Source of the DNA: Sindora glabra | Taxonomy: Eukaryota > Streptophyta > Magnoliopsida > Fabales > Fabaceae | DNA length: 64,000 nt | Direction of reading: 5' to 3' | Assembly: GCA_020226215.1 (NCBI GenBank) | Contig: CM035231.1 | Span: forward strand, 51,302,876 to 51,366,875 | Shown here: positions 24,791 through 34,347 of the stretch, piece after piece | How the letters are laid out: each line of letters begins with the position of its first letter | Position numbering within the stretch: position 1 is the stretch's first letter | The notes under the pieces: generated by a model | What the model was told of the DNA's origin: nothing | Seen by the model: only the letters and a program-made list of their open reading frames with translations | Database searches by the model: none | Translations under genes and position numbers: made by a program

Positions 24791-25890
24791 TGATATATGT
24801 ATACATATATTTTAAATTAATGTGATTTTGTTGCTTCATTTTTCAATTGGCTTTTATATCTCAATTCCTTTCTAACTAAAAAAATAGCCTTTTTTTTTAA
24901 CTCATGTTATTATTGGAGTGAAAATTTTGTCACTAATGAATGGCTCCCTGTTTGACTCTTCTTTAATTTGATGGACTTCTGTGAAAAAAATGGATTGTTG
25001 TCGTGATAAGACAATGATACATTAAGAGAGGAGGTGGTAAATTGCTATGTCAAAGCTTGAATATTAATTATGAAAAACTTTTAGTTTCTTAAATTCCCCG
25101 AATTGCAACCTGTTATGGAACATCAAATAAACAATCAATAAAAATAAAAGGATAAAGTGCATGAAAGTAAACAGGAAATAAAAGAAATAAGAGAAGCAAT
25201 ATATAGAAGTTCGATAATCGGTGCAGTCTGTGCAGTTTAGCATCTGTCTACAGAAATGTCATTCAAATACTCAAGCAACTTGGGCATATAAATTGTAATA
25301 GTTATTGTCTCCCGGCAAGGCCGATGATGAGAGCCTAACTCTCTGGTTCAATTACAACTTTGAAGCAATGGGCAAATGTCTGCAGAATGCATATGTTTGT
25401 CTCTTAGGTTTTGAAAAATGCCATGTAATGCAAAAATCGATTGTGTTTATTTTTGGGATTTAAATTGCAGTCCAACAATAACAAAGTCTTATTCTATTAA
25501 ATGAAGTCAATTTTATAGATTACATGATATCATTGAATTCTATTCAAAATTAAATTTTTAAAAATATTATTTACTAAAAAATTTTTTTTATAATTTTTCC
25601 TAGTGTTCTGTTTGATCTCTCTATTTAAATTGCAATTCAGGACTTCAATATTGTGCAAAATATTATAGTTGTAAATTATACCACATTTATAATTTTTCAT
25701 AATTTTGCACCACAACAATCATATTTTTTTTCCACTTTCTGCTAATCAAAGTAAAATTGGAAGCACAATTACAATTGTAATTTAAATCTAACTTATTCCG
25801 GTTGTAACTATTTTTGTCGGGCATCTGTTTGGATGCCATGCATAGAAGCATGTTTCATGCCTCACAGATAATGCATACAACATAAACTAC
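24791..25890. other. Spacer
   Basis: A GC-moderate patch at 25210-25400 (GTCTCCCGGCAAGGCCGATG) reads partly open on the minus strand but has in-frame stops and matches no recognised family. The minus-strand frame at 25530-25718 is A/T-rich and low in complexity. Confidence 0.4.
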
Positions 25891-25897
25891 TGCACAC

Positions 25898-25964
25898 ACA
25901 AGACAGCAAAATTAACATTCATAACACGTATACAAGACAGCAAAATTGACATTCATAACACAAT
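25898..25964 (+). repeat. 34-bp tandem duplication
   Basis: ACAAGACAGCAAAATTAACA with its next 14 bp begins at 25898 and recurs at 25932 with one or two changes. Confidence 0.85.
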
Positions 25965-25981
25965 AGGCATAGCCAAATGTA

Positions 25982-26060
<79 letters not shown>
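25982..26060. repeat. TG-TA compound microsatellite
   Basis: A TGTGTGTGTG run passes into about 60 bp of TA alternation. Confidence 0.95.
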
Positions 26061-26062
<2 letters not shown>

Positions 26063-26441
26063 TAAAATTAATATAAAATAAGTTAAAATAAAAATAAATG
26101 TAAATAAAAAATAAATACAATTTATAATTATTAAATATAAATATTATTAATAAAAAATAATATTTTATTTTTTTAAAAAATTTAAAATTATATTTTTATT
26201 AGCGGTGTTAAATAAATTTATTTTAAATCTTATAATCATACTTTATTAAATCTTTAACGAATTTTGATATATAATAAATTCAAAATAACGTAAACTCAAT
26301 GAACCAATATTTAATTGAATTCAAGATGCATCAATCCAAATACGATACGTTACTATCCCCATCTCAAGTGCATGATGCATAAGGAGAATATCATTGGCAA
26401 ACAAAGACGTAATACTAAAGGGTCATTATTTGGATAAAGGA

Positions 26442-26961
26442 ATTGAAGTTGTGAAAATGTAAGTGATGTCCTACGGGCAAGCCAAGGTTGAATAATGTTG
26501 TATGCTTTAGGCTAGCATTGATCACGTACGCTGGGCCCTTTGGACTGATGTGAAAACTCCATTTTATCTGCCGGAGAAGCACAGAGATAAAAAACCACGT
26601 GGGGGCAAAGACTCCACATCAGCCTTCACTATAGCAACTCGTCTGTCAAATTTTCTTAACTTTACCGTTTGTCTCTTATGCTCAAGGGGACGTATCATCA
26701 GAAAGTGAAAGAGATGCTATTATCAATAGGGTGAGAAAAAAGAAAAAGGAAAACTTAAAAATATAGATATCATTTTCTTAAATTAAATAAAATATAAAAT
26801 TAATATTCATTTTGAACTTAATTTTTTATTTTATTAAATTATATCTATGATAAAATGTAAGAAAAAAAAGATAAAAAAGAACATGAAAAGCAAGAAAATA
26901 AAAAGATAAAAAAATTAGGCTGGCATTGATGTCAAAATGTAAGTGATGTTCTGCTGGCACG
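26442..26961 (+). repeat. Tandem array, unit 1 (longest form)
   Basis: The unit starts at CCAAGGTTGAATAATGTTG (26482) and ends GTGATGTTCTGCTGGCACG (26961). The 40 bp before it repeat the unit's end (GTGATGTCCTACGGGCAAG), so an earlier unit once lay to the left. Inside is ACCACGTGGGGGC, a palindromic CACGTG (G-box) core. It keeps an 80-bp block (ATCAGAAAGTGAAAGAGATG onward) missing from units 2 and 3. The LTR retrotransposon at 26962 inserted exactly at the unit junction. Confidence 0.8.
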
Positions 26962-27728
26962 TGTCACAAGCTGGTAGTTGTGACAGTTCGACAGGCAAAC
27001 ATGCTTGGATTAAGACGAGACTTGGTGGGAAAATCCAACATGTTATGACGGTCCTGTGGCTAAAATTTGAGATCAATCCGGCTTGTGTATGATTTTTCCC
27101 GATTTTCCCAAGTTTGGGGGTATTTTGGTCATTTCAGAAGGTTCGTGAATCCGGCGGGGTTCAACGAGACCATATTTGGAATCCTCGCATTATTATCTTT
27201 GTGTCGGTAGGTTTTCGTGACAATCGGACACCCGGAGCATGGCGAAAAGGGCTTATGACAACTCGGAAAAAGTATGTCATCTTCCCACGGGAGGGCTTTT
27301 GTTCAAAATGCTCTTTAAGGGGGTGGAGTGCTCTACGGGCCTGCGGGGCGCCGGGACACTGAGCTGGGGACGGAGTGTGTTAGCTTGTGGCCATCCCCTT
27401 GCACACTCAAAGCTATGTAATGAGGCATAAACCAAGCGAACGGAGTGTCCCTCTCCCTATTCATTTGTCCCTACGGTCCGTTGTGCACGGAGGCTTCCTG
27501 TGTGGAAGGATCCTGTGGTCCGGTATGCGCAGGTGCTTCGGCGACCTACGATATTGGCGTGCGGACATGTTGTACATGGACTTGTTGTATGGGCGATAAG
27601 TCTTGATGTCCCGCTATCTTTACCAAAGCGTGCCAATTGAGGGTTTAATGTTGGAAGGCTAGCATGTTGGCCAAGAGTGGCAAGCATGCGCCGCACGGTT
27701 TCGGCTAGAGAGCCGCCGGCCCGTGACA
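26962..27728 (+). repeat. 5' LTR of the non-autonomous element
   Basis: 767 bp, TGTCACAAGCTGGTAG to CCGGCCCGTGACA. Aligned by eye to the 3' LTR without gaps. Confidence 0.92.
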
Positions 27729-27730
27729 TT

Positions 27731-27742
27731 TGGTATCAGAGC
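27731..27742 (+). promoter_or_regulatory. Primer-binding site (initiator tRNA-Met type)
   Basis: TGGTATCAGAGC lies two bases after the LTR end. It is the standard plant LTR-retrotransposon sequence complementary to the 3' end of initiator methionine tRNA. Confidence 0.92.
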
Positions 27743-29114
27743 TCGGTTTGTGCCAGAGGGCCAAGATCGGGTAGGCACAATTGGTTTAGATGCGGCTTGT
27801 CCCTTAATATTCGGTATGTGCGAAGCTATCATTCTCTCAAACACGGTGGTGTCGTTGCCAAAGACTTGACCAGAGGGTGCAAGAGATTGGATCGTCCCGA
27901 GAAGCCAGTGACCAGGGAATGGTACATACTGGTGATCGAGGATTGGTACGAAGGACCCAAGCATTTGTGCCAAGTGGGCTATCTTGCTTGTCGGTTGTGC
28001 GCAGGACATTGGTTATGCGCTCATTCATAGTAGTGGCATCGAGGGATGCAAAACACCGTCCAGTGGGACGAGAGATTTAACGGCTAATCCGGTGGGAGAA
28101 GCCTTGGTCTTGCTAGAGGGCTTGACTGCCTGAGGGATCGGTGGAACCAGAGGGTGAAGCCTTGGTCGTGCCAGAGGGCGTGACCATAGTTGGAGGGCAT
28201 GAGCAGATCGTTCCAGAGGGAATGGTCCAAAATCATGTCAAGGAGGTCCGGAGGGATCATCCGAGTGCTCAGTGGAGCATTTTAGCCGGAGGGCTCGGCA
28301 AAGATTCAGAGGAATCAATGTCGTGCAAGCTAGAGTGGATGTTGCTCTATGCTCAACCCCCTTCTACGAGTTGAAGTGGGGGAGCCATCAGAGGATGCGC
28401 TCAGCGAAGTCGTCAGAGGACGCACGCCAAGGAGTGGTCGTGAGGACCGCGATGCTAGTGGGCATCAAACTCCGAGTGTAGGCTGTGATGGCCGGTGATA
28501 TGCCAGAGGGCATTGATCCAGAGAGGATCAAAGGATCCGATCGGGTGTGCAATTGGCATTGCCTAGTGTAATGAATCGACCGAAATGCAAACGAGCGGCT
28601 GGGGAGCGAGGTTCGCCTTCTCTGCGTCGATCCAGCGTAAGTCTTGTCTCTTGTACGGGTGTATGGGACACTTAGTGCAAGATACCTGTTAGTAGGTGAT
28701 TCAAAGCACTAGCATTTGTCATGAGCCATAGAGTTGGCACACACTTAAGCCGCGAAGGTGGCGTATTGTGCAATCTGCGGAGGCAGTGAGCGCTAGTTGC
28801 GGAGGCAACGACCCGTCGAACAAGTTACGGAGGTAACGAGTTCGGGAGAGCTATGTGGGATAGCGGCACTAGAGAGAGTGTCGGGACACTTATAAGGTGA
28901 CTACAGAGGTAGCCCTTCGAGTGACATTTGCGGAGGATGCATTTGCCAAGTACCTATGTTACAGAGGTAACAGACAGCCTAACTCCGAGATGGGGGAAAC
29001 ATTTCATAGTGCTCAAAGAGACAGGCTTTGATACGGTCGAGGGAGTAACTCAGTGGAGTAGGCTGAAGACCGGAGCCGTGTCAGATTGAGGCGTCAATGA
29101 GGGCATTGACATAT
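27743..29114 (+). other. Interior of the element, no protein-coding domain
   Basis: The interior is rich in a recurring CCAGAGGG(C/A) phrase (near 27754, 28150, 28175, 28214 and 28504) and, further right, in GGAGGTAAC/GGAGGCA phrases (28780-28970). These look like degenerate short repeats. Open frames of 60-117 codons occur on both strands and overlap, which fits high GC rather than coding selection. The function, if any, would be packaging or structural RNA. Confidence 0.6.
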
Positions 29115-29128
29115 GAAGTGGGGGAGAA
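29115..29128 (+). promoter_or_regulatory. Polypurine tract
   Basis: GAAGTGGGGGAGAA immediately precedes the 3' LTR and is the expected plus-strand primer. A similar GAAGTGGGGGAGC occurs inside at about 28371. Confidence 0.85.
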
Positions 29129-29895
29129 TGTCACAAGCTGGTAGTTGTGACAGTTCGATAGGCAAACATGCTTGGATTAAGACGAGACTTGGTGGGAAAA
29201 TCCAACATGTTATGACGGTCCTGTGGCTAAAATTTGAGATCAATCCGGCTTGTGTATGATTTTTCCCGATTTTCCCAAGTTTGGGGGTATTTTGGTCATT
29301 TCAGAAGGTTCGTGAATCCGGCGGGGTTCAACGAGACCATATTTGGAATCCTCGCATTATTATCTTCGTGTCGGTAGGTTTTCGTGACAATCGGACACCC
29401 GGAGCATGGCGAAAAGGGCTTATGACAACTCGGAAAAAGTATGTCATCTTCCCACGGGAGGGCTTTTGTTTAAAATGCTCTTTAAGGGGGTGGAGTGCTC
29501 TACGGGCCTGCGGGGCGCCGGGACACTGAGCTGGGGACGGAGTGTGTTGGCTTGTGGCCATCCCCTTGCACACTCAAAGTTATGTAATGAGGCATAAACC
29601 AAGCGAACGGAGTGTCCCTCTCCCTATTCATTTGTCCCTACGGTCCGTTGTGCACGGAGGCTTCCTGTGTGGAAGGATCCTGCGGTCCGGTATGCGCAGG
29701 TGCTTCGGCGACCTACGATATTGGCGTGCGGACATGTTGTACATGGACTTGTTGTATGGGCGATAAGTCTTGATGTCCCGCTATCTTTACCAAAGCGTGC
29801 CAATTGAAGGTTTAATGTTGGAAGGCTGGCATGTTGGCCAAGAGTGGCAAGCATGCGCCGCACGATTTCGGCTGGAGAGCCGCCGGCCCGTGACA
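29129..29895 (+). repeat. 3' LTR of the non-autonomous element
   Basis: 767 bp, about 98.7 percent identical to the 5' LTR by direct comparison (10 transitions, no indels). Confidence 0.92.
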
Positions 29896-29899
29896 CACG

Positions 29900-30701
29900 C
29901 CAAGGTTGAATAATGTTGTATACTTTAGGCTGGCATTGATCTCGTACGCTGCGCCCTTTGTACTGATGTCAAAACTCCATTTTATCTGCCGGAGGAGCAC
30001 AGAGATAAAAAACGACGCGGGGACAAAGACTCCACATCTGCCTTCACCATAGCAACTCGTCTGTCAAATTTTCTTAACTAAAACGTTTTCCATTTATGCT
30101 CGAGGGGACGTATCATTTTCTTAAATTAAATAAAATATAAAATTAATATTCATTTTGAACTTAATTTTTTATTTTATTAAATTATATCTATGATAAAATG
30201 TAAGAAAAAAAAAGATAAAAAAGAACATGAAAAGCAAGAAAATAAAAAGATAAAAAAATTAGGCTGGCATTGATGTGAAAATGTAAGTGATGTTCTGCTG
30301 GCACGCCAAGGTTGAATAATGTTGCATACTTTAGGCTGGCATTGATCTCGTACGCTGCGCCCTTTGTACTGATGTCAAAACTCCATTTTATCTGCCAGAG
30401 GAGCACAGAGATAAAAAACGACGCGGGGACAAAGACTCCACATCAGCCTTCACTATAGCAACTCGTCTGTCAAATTTTCTTAGCTTAAAACGTTTTCCAT
30501 TTATGCTCGAGGGGACGTATCATTTTCTTAAATTAAATAAAATATAAAATTAATATTCATTTTGAACTTAATTTTTTATTTTATTAAATTATATCTGTGA
30601 TAAAATGTGAGGAAAAAAAAAGACAAAAAAGAACACGAGAAGCAAGAAAATAGAAAGGAAAAAAAATTTAGGCTAAATGTAAGTGATGTTCAACTGGCAC
30701 G
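29900..30701 (+). repeat. Tandem array, units 2 and 3 (about 406 and 396 bp)
   Basis: Two consecutive units start with CCAAGGTTGAATAATGTTG at 29900 and 30306. Both lack the block between two ATCA words that units 1 and 4 keep, so GACGTATCA joins directly to TTTTCTTAAA. Both have changed the CACGTG of unit 1 to GACGCG. The two are closer to each other than to units 1 or 4, so one arose from the other after the deletion. Confidence 0.85.
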
Positions 30702-30729
30702 CCAAGGTTGAATAATGTTGTATACTTTA

Positions 30730-31550
30730 CCCATTATTTGAAATGGGTGTAATGAGGGGAGGGGGAAGGGAGGGGGAGTGGGGAGGGGGAATTGGGAGCA
30801 AAATATTCAATTTCATCTGTTTGGCTGATATAAAAAATTAAAAGGGAATGTATATTAAGGTGAAAAAATTGGGTGGATCCCAGCGGTATTCTTACCTCCC
30901 CAAAAGTGAGGTGAAATTCGAGGAAGGAGAGATGTTTTTATATTTTTTCCACCTGTTGCCCTTGACATTCATATGACTTATTTACTGATGTCTTTATGTC
31001 TCTTTTTTTTTTTGTCATTCTACATCACTCACTGATTTTCTATGATTGGTGACAGTGTGGTTCACATTATCTTCCTGTTTGTATAGTCTTACAACAAAAA
31101 TTCAAAAATTATTGTATTATATTTTTAGGAGCAGTCGTTGGGGTGGGGGACTCCTTCAATATTTTATTAAATTACTTATTCTAAATGAATGATTTTGTTC
31201 TTAAATTAATAATTTTAAAATTAATTTATTTTATTATATTTTATTTAGACTTGAATTGTTAGTAAGAATATAATAAATTAATTTTTAATTAAATTTGATG
31301 AATTAATATTATAATTATCTCTACATAATATACTATAAAGGTATTATAGTAATTTGACTTAATTTTATTTCCTCCCTCCTAATTTTCACCCATTTCAAAT
31401 AAAAAAAAATTAATTTTACTCTTATTTCCTCTTCTTCCCATTTTCACCCAATCCAAACAACCGAAGTGAAAAGTTTTTCACTTCCAATTACTTCCCCCTC
31501 AATTTTCTTTCACCTCTATTTCCTTCCCTTTTTATTTTCACCTCTATCAT
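30730..31550. mobile_element. Fold-back (TIR-type) insertion, about 820 bp
   Basis: Comparison with units 2 and 3 shows that these 821 bp replaced GGC in unit 4. The left end is purine-rich (GGGTGTAATGAGGGGAGG, then GGGGGAATTGGGAG). The right end read inverted is also purine-rich (GAGGTGAAAATAAAAAGGG, then GAGGGGGAAGTAATTGGAAG). ATTTGAAATGGGTG occurs at 30735-30750 and inverted at 31386-31400. These are consistent with long, decayed terminal inverted repeats, perhaps of a nested pair. No clear target duplication was found. Confidence 0.5.
30754..30790 (+). other. G-run cluster with quadruplex-forming pattern
   Basis: Six runs of three to five G separated by one to three bases lie within 37 bp (GGGG, GGGGG, GGG, GGGGG, GGGG, GGGGG). 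The pattern meets the usual G-quadruplex rule. It sits in the left arm of the fold-back insertion. Confidence 0.7.
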
Positions 31551-31701
31551 TGGCATTGATCTCGTACATTGGGCCTTTTATACTGATATGAAAAGTCCAT
31601 TTTATCTGCTAGAGAAGCATAGAGATCAAAAACCACATGGGGGCAAAGACTCTACATCAGCCTTCACTATAGCAACTCATCTGTCAAATTTCTTAACTTT
31701 A

Positions 31702-31875
31702 AGTGCTTGTTATGGTGCTCCTAAGGGTTTGGTACTCAGGGTGGTGTGGCAAAATACAAGCCACTAGATGAAATTATAAAAATCTTAGCATTGACTTAGT
31801 AATCTCATCCAGTGACTTGTATTTTGCTACACTACCCTGGGCACCAAACCCCTAAGGGAACCTTAGAATTCACCC
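31702..31875. mobile_element. Mutator-like MITE, 174 bp, with 9-bp target duplication
   Basis: The arms are inverted copies over about 70 bp. The left arm includes CCTAAGGGTTTGGTACTCAG and GGCAAAATACAAGCCACT; the right arm includes AGTGACTTGTATTTTGCTAC and CTGGGCACCAAACCCCTAAG. TTAACTTTA is present on both sides (31693-31701 and 31876-31884), and the uninterrupted version is in unit 1. A 9-bp duplication points to Mutator-like transposition. It has no coding capacity. Confidence 0.88.
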
Positions 31876-32159
31876 TTAACTTTATCATTTTTCATTTATG
31901 CTCAAAGGGACGTATCATCAGAAAATGAAAGATATGCTATTATCAATAGGGCGAGAAAAAAGAAAAGGGAAAACTTAAAAATATAGATATCATTTTCTTA
32001 AATTAATATTCATTTTGAACTTAATTTTTTATTTTATTAAATTATTTATATGATAAAATGTAAAAAAAAAGACAAAAAAGAAAATGAGAGGCAAGAAAAT
32101 AAAAAAAAATTAGGCTAGCATTGATGTGAAAATGTAAGTAATGTTCTACAGGGACGTCA

Positions 32160-33436
32160 ATGTAATAAGCATGAAATTAAGCACAAGACAGAAGTAAAAA
32201 AAATAAAGTAGAAAGAAATTCAATGGAATTAAGTAGTCAATTTAAGGAAATTGAGAACCCTAAATTGGATTAATCATAGATCAATTTGGATTTGAATTTT
32301 TCTAATTAATTTTTTAGCCTTGAATTACTTGGAATCCCTACAATAATTTATGAATTCTATGCTAAACAATCACCTAAGATTTGATTAATTATGATTAGCT
32401 AAATTAAGCAATCACTATAATTCTTATACTAGATCGAAATTGATTTATAAATAAAATTCAGTTGATTTGAGAAACTAAATTAGAAATATCTAATTAATCC
32501 CTCAATCTTCTATCCCTATGTATAAAACTATGATTTATCAACCATAATTTCACATCAAAGTAGCAAAAAAAATTAGAAATCACAAGAGTAAATATCAATT
32601 ATATCAAATCAACATTCAACACAAGGAATCTCAAGACTTTCAACACAAGTAAATAGAGAAAGAGCAAAATTAATTAAGAAAAATTAACATTACAAATCAT
32701 GATTTTATAATCCTCAAGAGTAGAGCCTTAACTCCTTAAATCAACCATAAATTTAGGCTTCCATTAATGAAGAGCAAAGAGAAGAGGAAGACTGTCTGTT
32801 GAGTTTTTGTGTGTAGTTTGAATATATTATTCTCTTCAACTCTCTTGCCTATTTATATAATCTAACTAATCTAAAATCTTATTAAACTAGGATTAAATGA
32901 CTCTTAGGATTACAATAATAAGGCATTTCTAATTTTTAAAAGTCCATACCTATTTGTTACAAGCCAACTAAATCTAACAGATAAATTAGCAAATTCCCAC
33001 AAGCCTGGATTCTAAGCAAAATAAGACCATGAAATTAATGAAATTATCAAGATTAATAAACACGAAAGTTGTAGGCTTGTGTCTTTAGAGAATTTGGGCA
33101 TTGGTTTCAAGTTAATTGGACCACTATACCTTTAGATATGAATCAAATACAAAAATGGGTTCAGTTGAGACAAAGATAGAGCTTCAACTTCTTATCCAAA
33201 TAAAGGCTTGAAGAAGTCCGAATTAGGTTTTAACCAAAATATAAAAATTATAGTTCTCTCTTTTAACTTTTCATTAATATAAAGTTTGCCTCAATCCAAC
33301 ATCTAAAGCCCAAGATATGATTGAAAAATAAAAATAGTATTAAAATCTAATATTTACCAAATAAATTCACAATATTGTAAAATTAACTACAAATTATAAA
33401 ACATGACCTAATCAGTGAAATTAAGTAATTGTAACA
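32160..33436 (-). mobile_element. Ty3/Gypsy LTR (solo or truncated), same family as 61359-62568
   Basis: This aligns along its length with 61359-62568. Common landmarks are GATTAATCATAGATCA, CCCTACAATAATT(T/C)AT, AGATCGAAATTGATTTA, AATCAACA(T/C)TCAACACA and the end TGTAACA. On the minus strand it begins TGTTACA and ends TTACA, as an LTR should. The flanks (GTCAA on the left, TCTAA on the right) are not a target duplication, so it is a remnant left by a rearrangement rather than a clean solo LTR. The left boundary is approximate. Confidence 0.7.
32847..32860 (-). promoter_or_regulatory. TATA box of the Gypsy LTR
   Basis: Minus-strand TTATATAAATAGGC is a good plant TATA box, placed within the LTR where the U3/R border would be expected. 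It is decayed in the other LTR of the family. Confidence 0.5.
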
Positions 33437-34347
33437 TCTAAGATATATAAAATAGGAAAATATAAAATAGTAAATATTTTTCTCATTAACACCACTAACT
33501 TTATGAGAATGATAACTTTGCACATCCCATATATAGAATTAGACAAGCCACCTCAAAACCAAGTGTGGCCTACCCACGCTTGACCTTTTAGTACAAATCG
33601 AGCTCTAATACCATTTGTCAAAGGTCAACTACTTTCCAGTCAAAACTGTGCAACACATGCTTATCACTTTTAGCAAATATGCTAGCCTTCTCATAAAATC
33701 TAATCAAGGCATGCTTGGTAAAATAATGGAACTCACAAGTTCGCAAGCCATAATTGAATATTGCCAAAGCATCTGCATATATCAAATTGTAAGATCTTTC
33801 CATATATAAAGCTTTCGAGCACAATAAATTGAAAGGGAGTATTCAATAAGAAGAAGAACACTCTATTCACTTGGTATATGCCTCATTTCATAATTTTAAG
33901 TGTATAATGGATAGTCATAAGCAAACACACTTAAGCTCCCTAACTTAGTGTCCAAGCACCCCCATTGAACCTTCCTAAGATTCTACCTATTTAAAGAACA
34001 TTTTGAGTAAAAGTTTTCCTGTTAGGAATTGACACATATTTTTGGAACTATCATATGCCTTTTTCTCAAAGCTTTGAGTGTCAAATTCACACAAAAACTA
34101 ATCAAAAAGAAGATAAAAATTTGAGGATTACAAATATAGACTTCTCAAATTCATTTAAATTCTTGAACTATCCTAAAATGATCAAAATTCCCCAAAACTT
34201 GGAAAAATCATGAAAAATAGTACAATAGCTGGATTGATCCAAAATTTCAGTCATAGGACTTTCGAAAATATTGGATTTTTCCACCAAGTCTCTTTCAAAT
34301 TTAAGCACATTTGCTTATCAAACTATCATAACTATCAACTTGTGACA
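33437..34347 (-). mobile_element. Old reversed copy of the non-autonomous LTR family at 27-30 kb
   Basis: Read on the minus strand: an LTR (34347 to 33616) starts TGTCACAAGTTGATAGTTATG and ends TTTGACA. Two bases later comes TGGTATTAGAGCTCG, the primer-binding site. Then follows interior sequence (GTGGGTAGGCCACACTTGG, GGCTTGTC, TGTGCAAAGTTATCATTCTC) that aligns with the interior of 27743-27840. About 165 bp of interior remain before the Gypsy LTR. It is strongly diverged and much richer in A/T than the young copy. Confidence 0.85.
33602..33613 (-). promoter_or_regulatory. Primer-binding site of the old copy
   Basis: Minus-strand TGGTATTAGAGC differs by one C-to-T from the standard initiator-Met site and keeps the same two-base gap from the LTR as the young element. 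Confidence 0.8.

Larger units (their letters stand above)
26962..29895 (+). mobile_element. Complete non-autonomous LTR retrotransposon, 2.9 kb
   Basis: Two 767-bp LTRs (26962-27728 and 29129-29895) start TGTCAC and end GTGACA. The left flank ends CACG and the right flank starts CACG, giving a 4-bp target duplication; the unoccupied form (GGCACGCCAAGG) survives at 30300. A primer-binding site follows the 5' LTR and a purine tract precedes the 3' LTR. The 1.4-kb interior has no reverse transcriptase, integrase, protease or gag signature on either strand, so the element needs a helper. It is strikingly GC-rich compared with its surroundings. The LTRs differ at 10 positions, all transitions, so it is young. 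All short open frames within it are judged incidental. Confidence 0.92.
30702..32157 (+). repeat. Tandem array, unit 4, interrupted by two insertions
   Basis: The unit starts at CCAAGGTTG (30702), breaks at 30729, resumes at TGGCATTGAT (31551), breaks again at 31701, resumes at 31885 and ends at GTTCTACAGGGACG (32157). It retains the 80-bp block present in unit 1. The minus-strand frames near 30.2-30.4 kb are shadows in these repeats. Confidence 0.78.

Noticed and set aside
27114..28481. Many overlapping open frames of 60-117 codons on both strands
   Set aside because: They overlap each other, cross LTR and primer-binding-site borders, and are repeated in the 3' LTR. High GC explains the scarcity of stops.
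29281..30000. Open frames in the 3' LTR and beyond
   Set aside because: Duplicates of those in the 5' LTR; some run out into the tandem unit.
33615..33824. Overlapping open frames on both strands
   Set aside because: They lie within the old LTR of the non-autonomous family.
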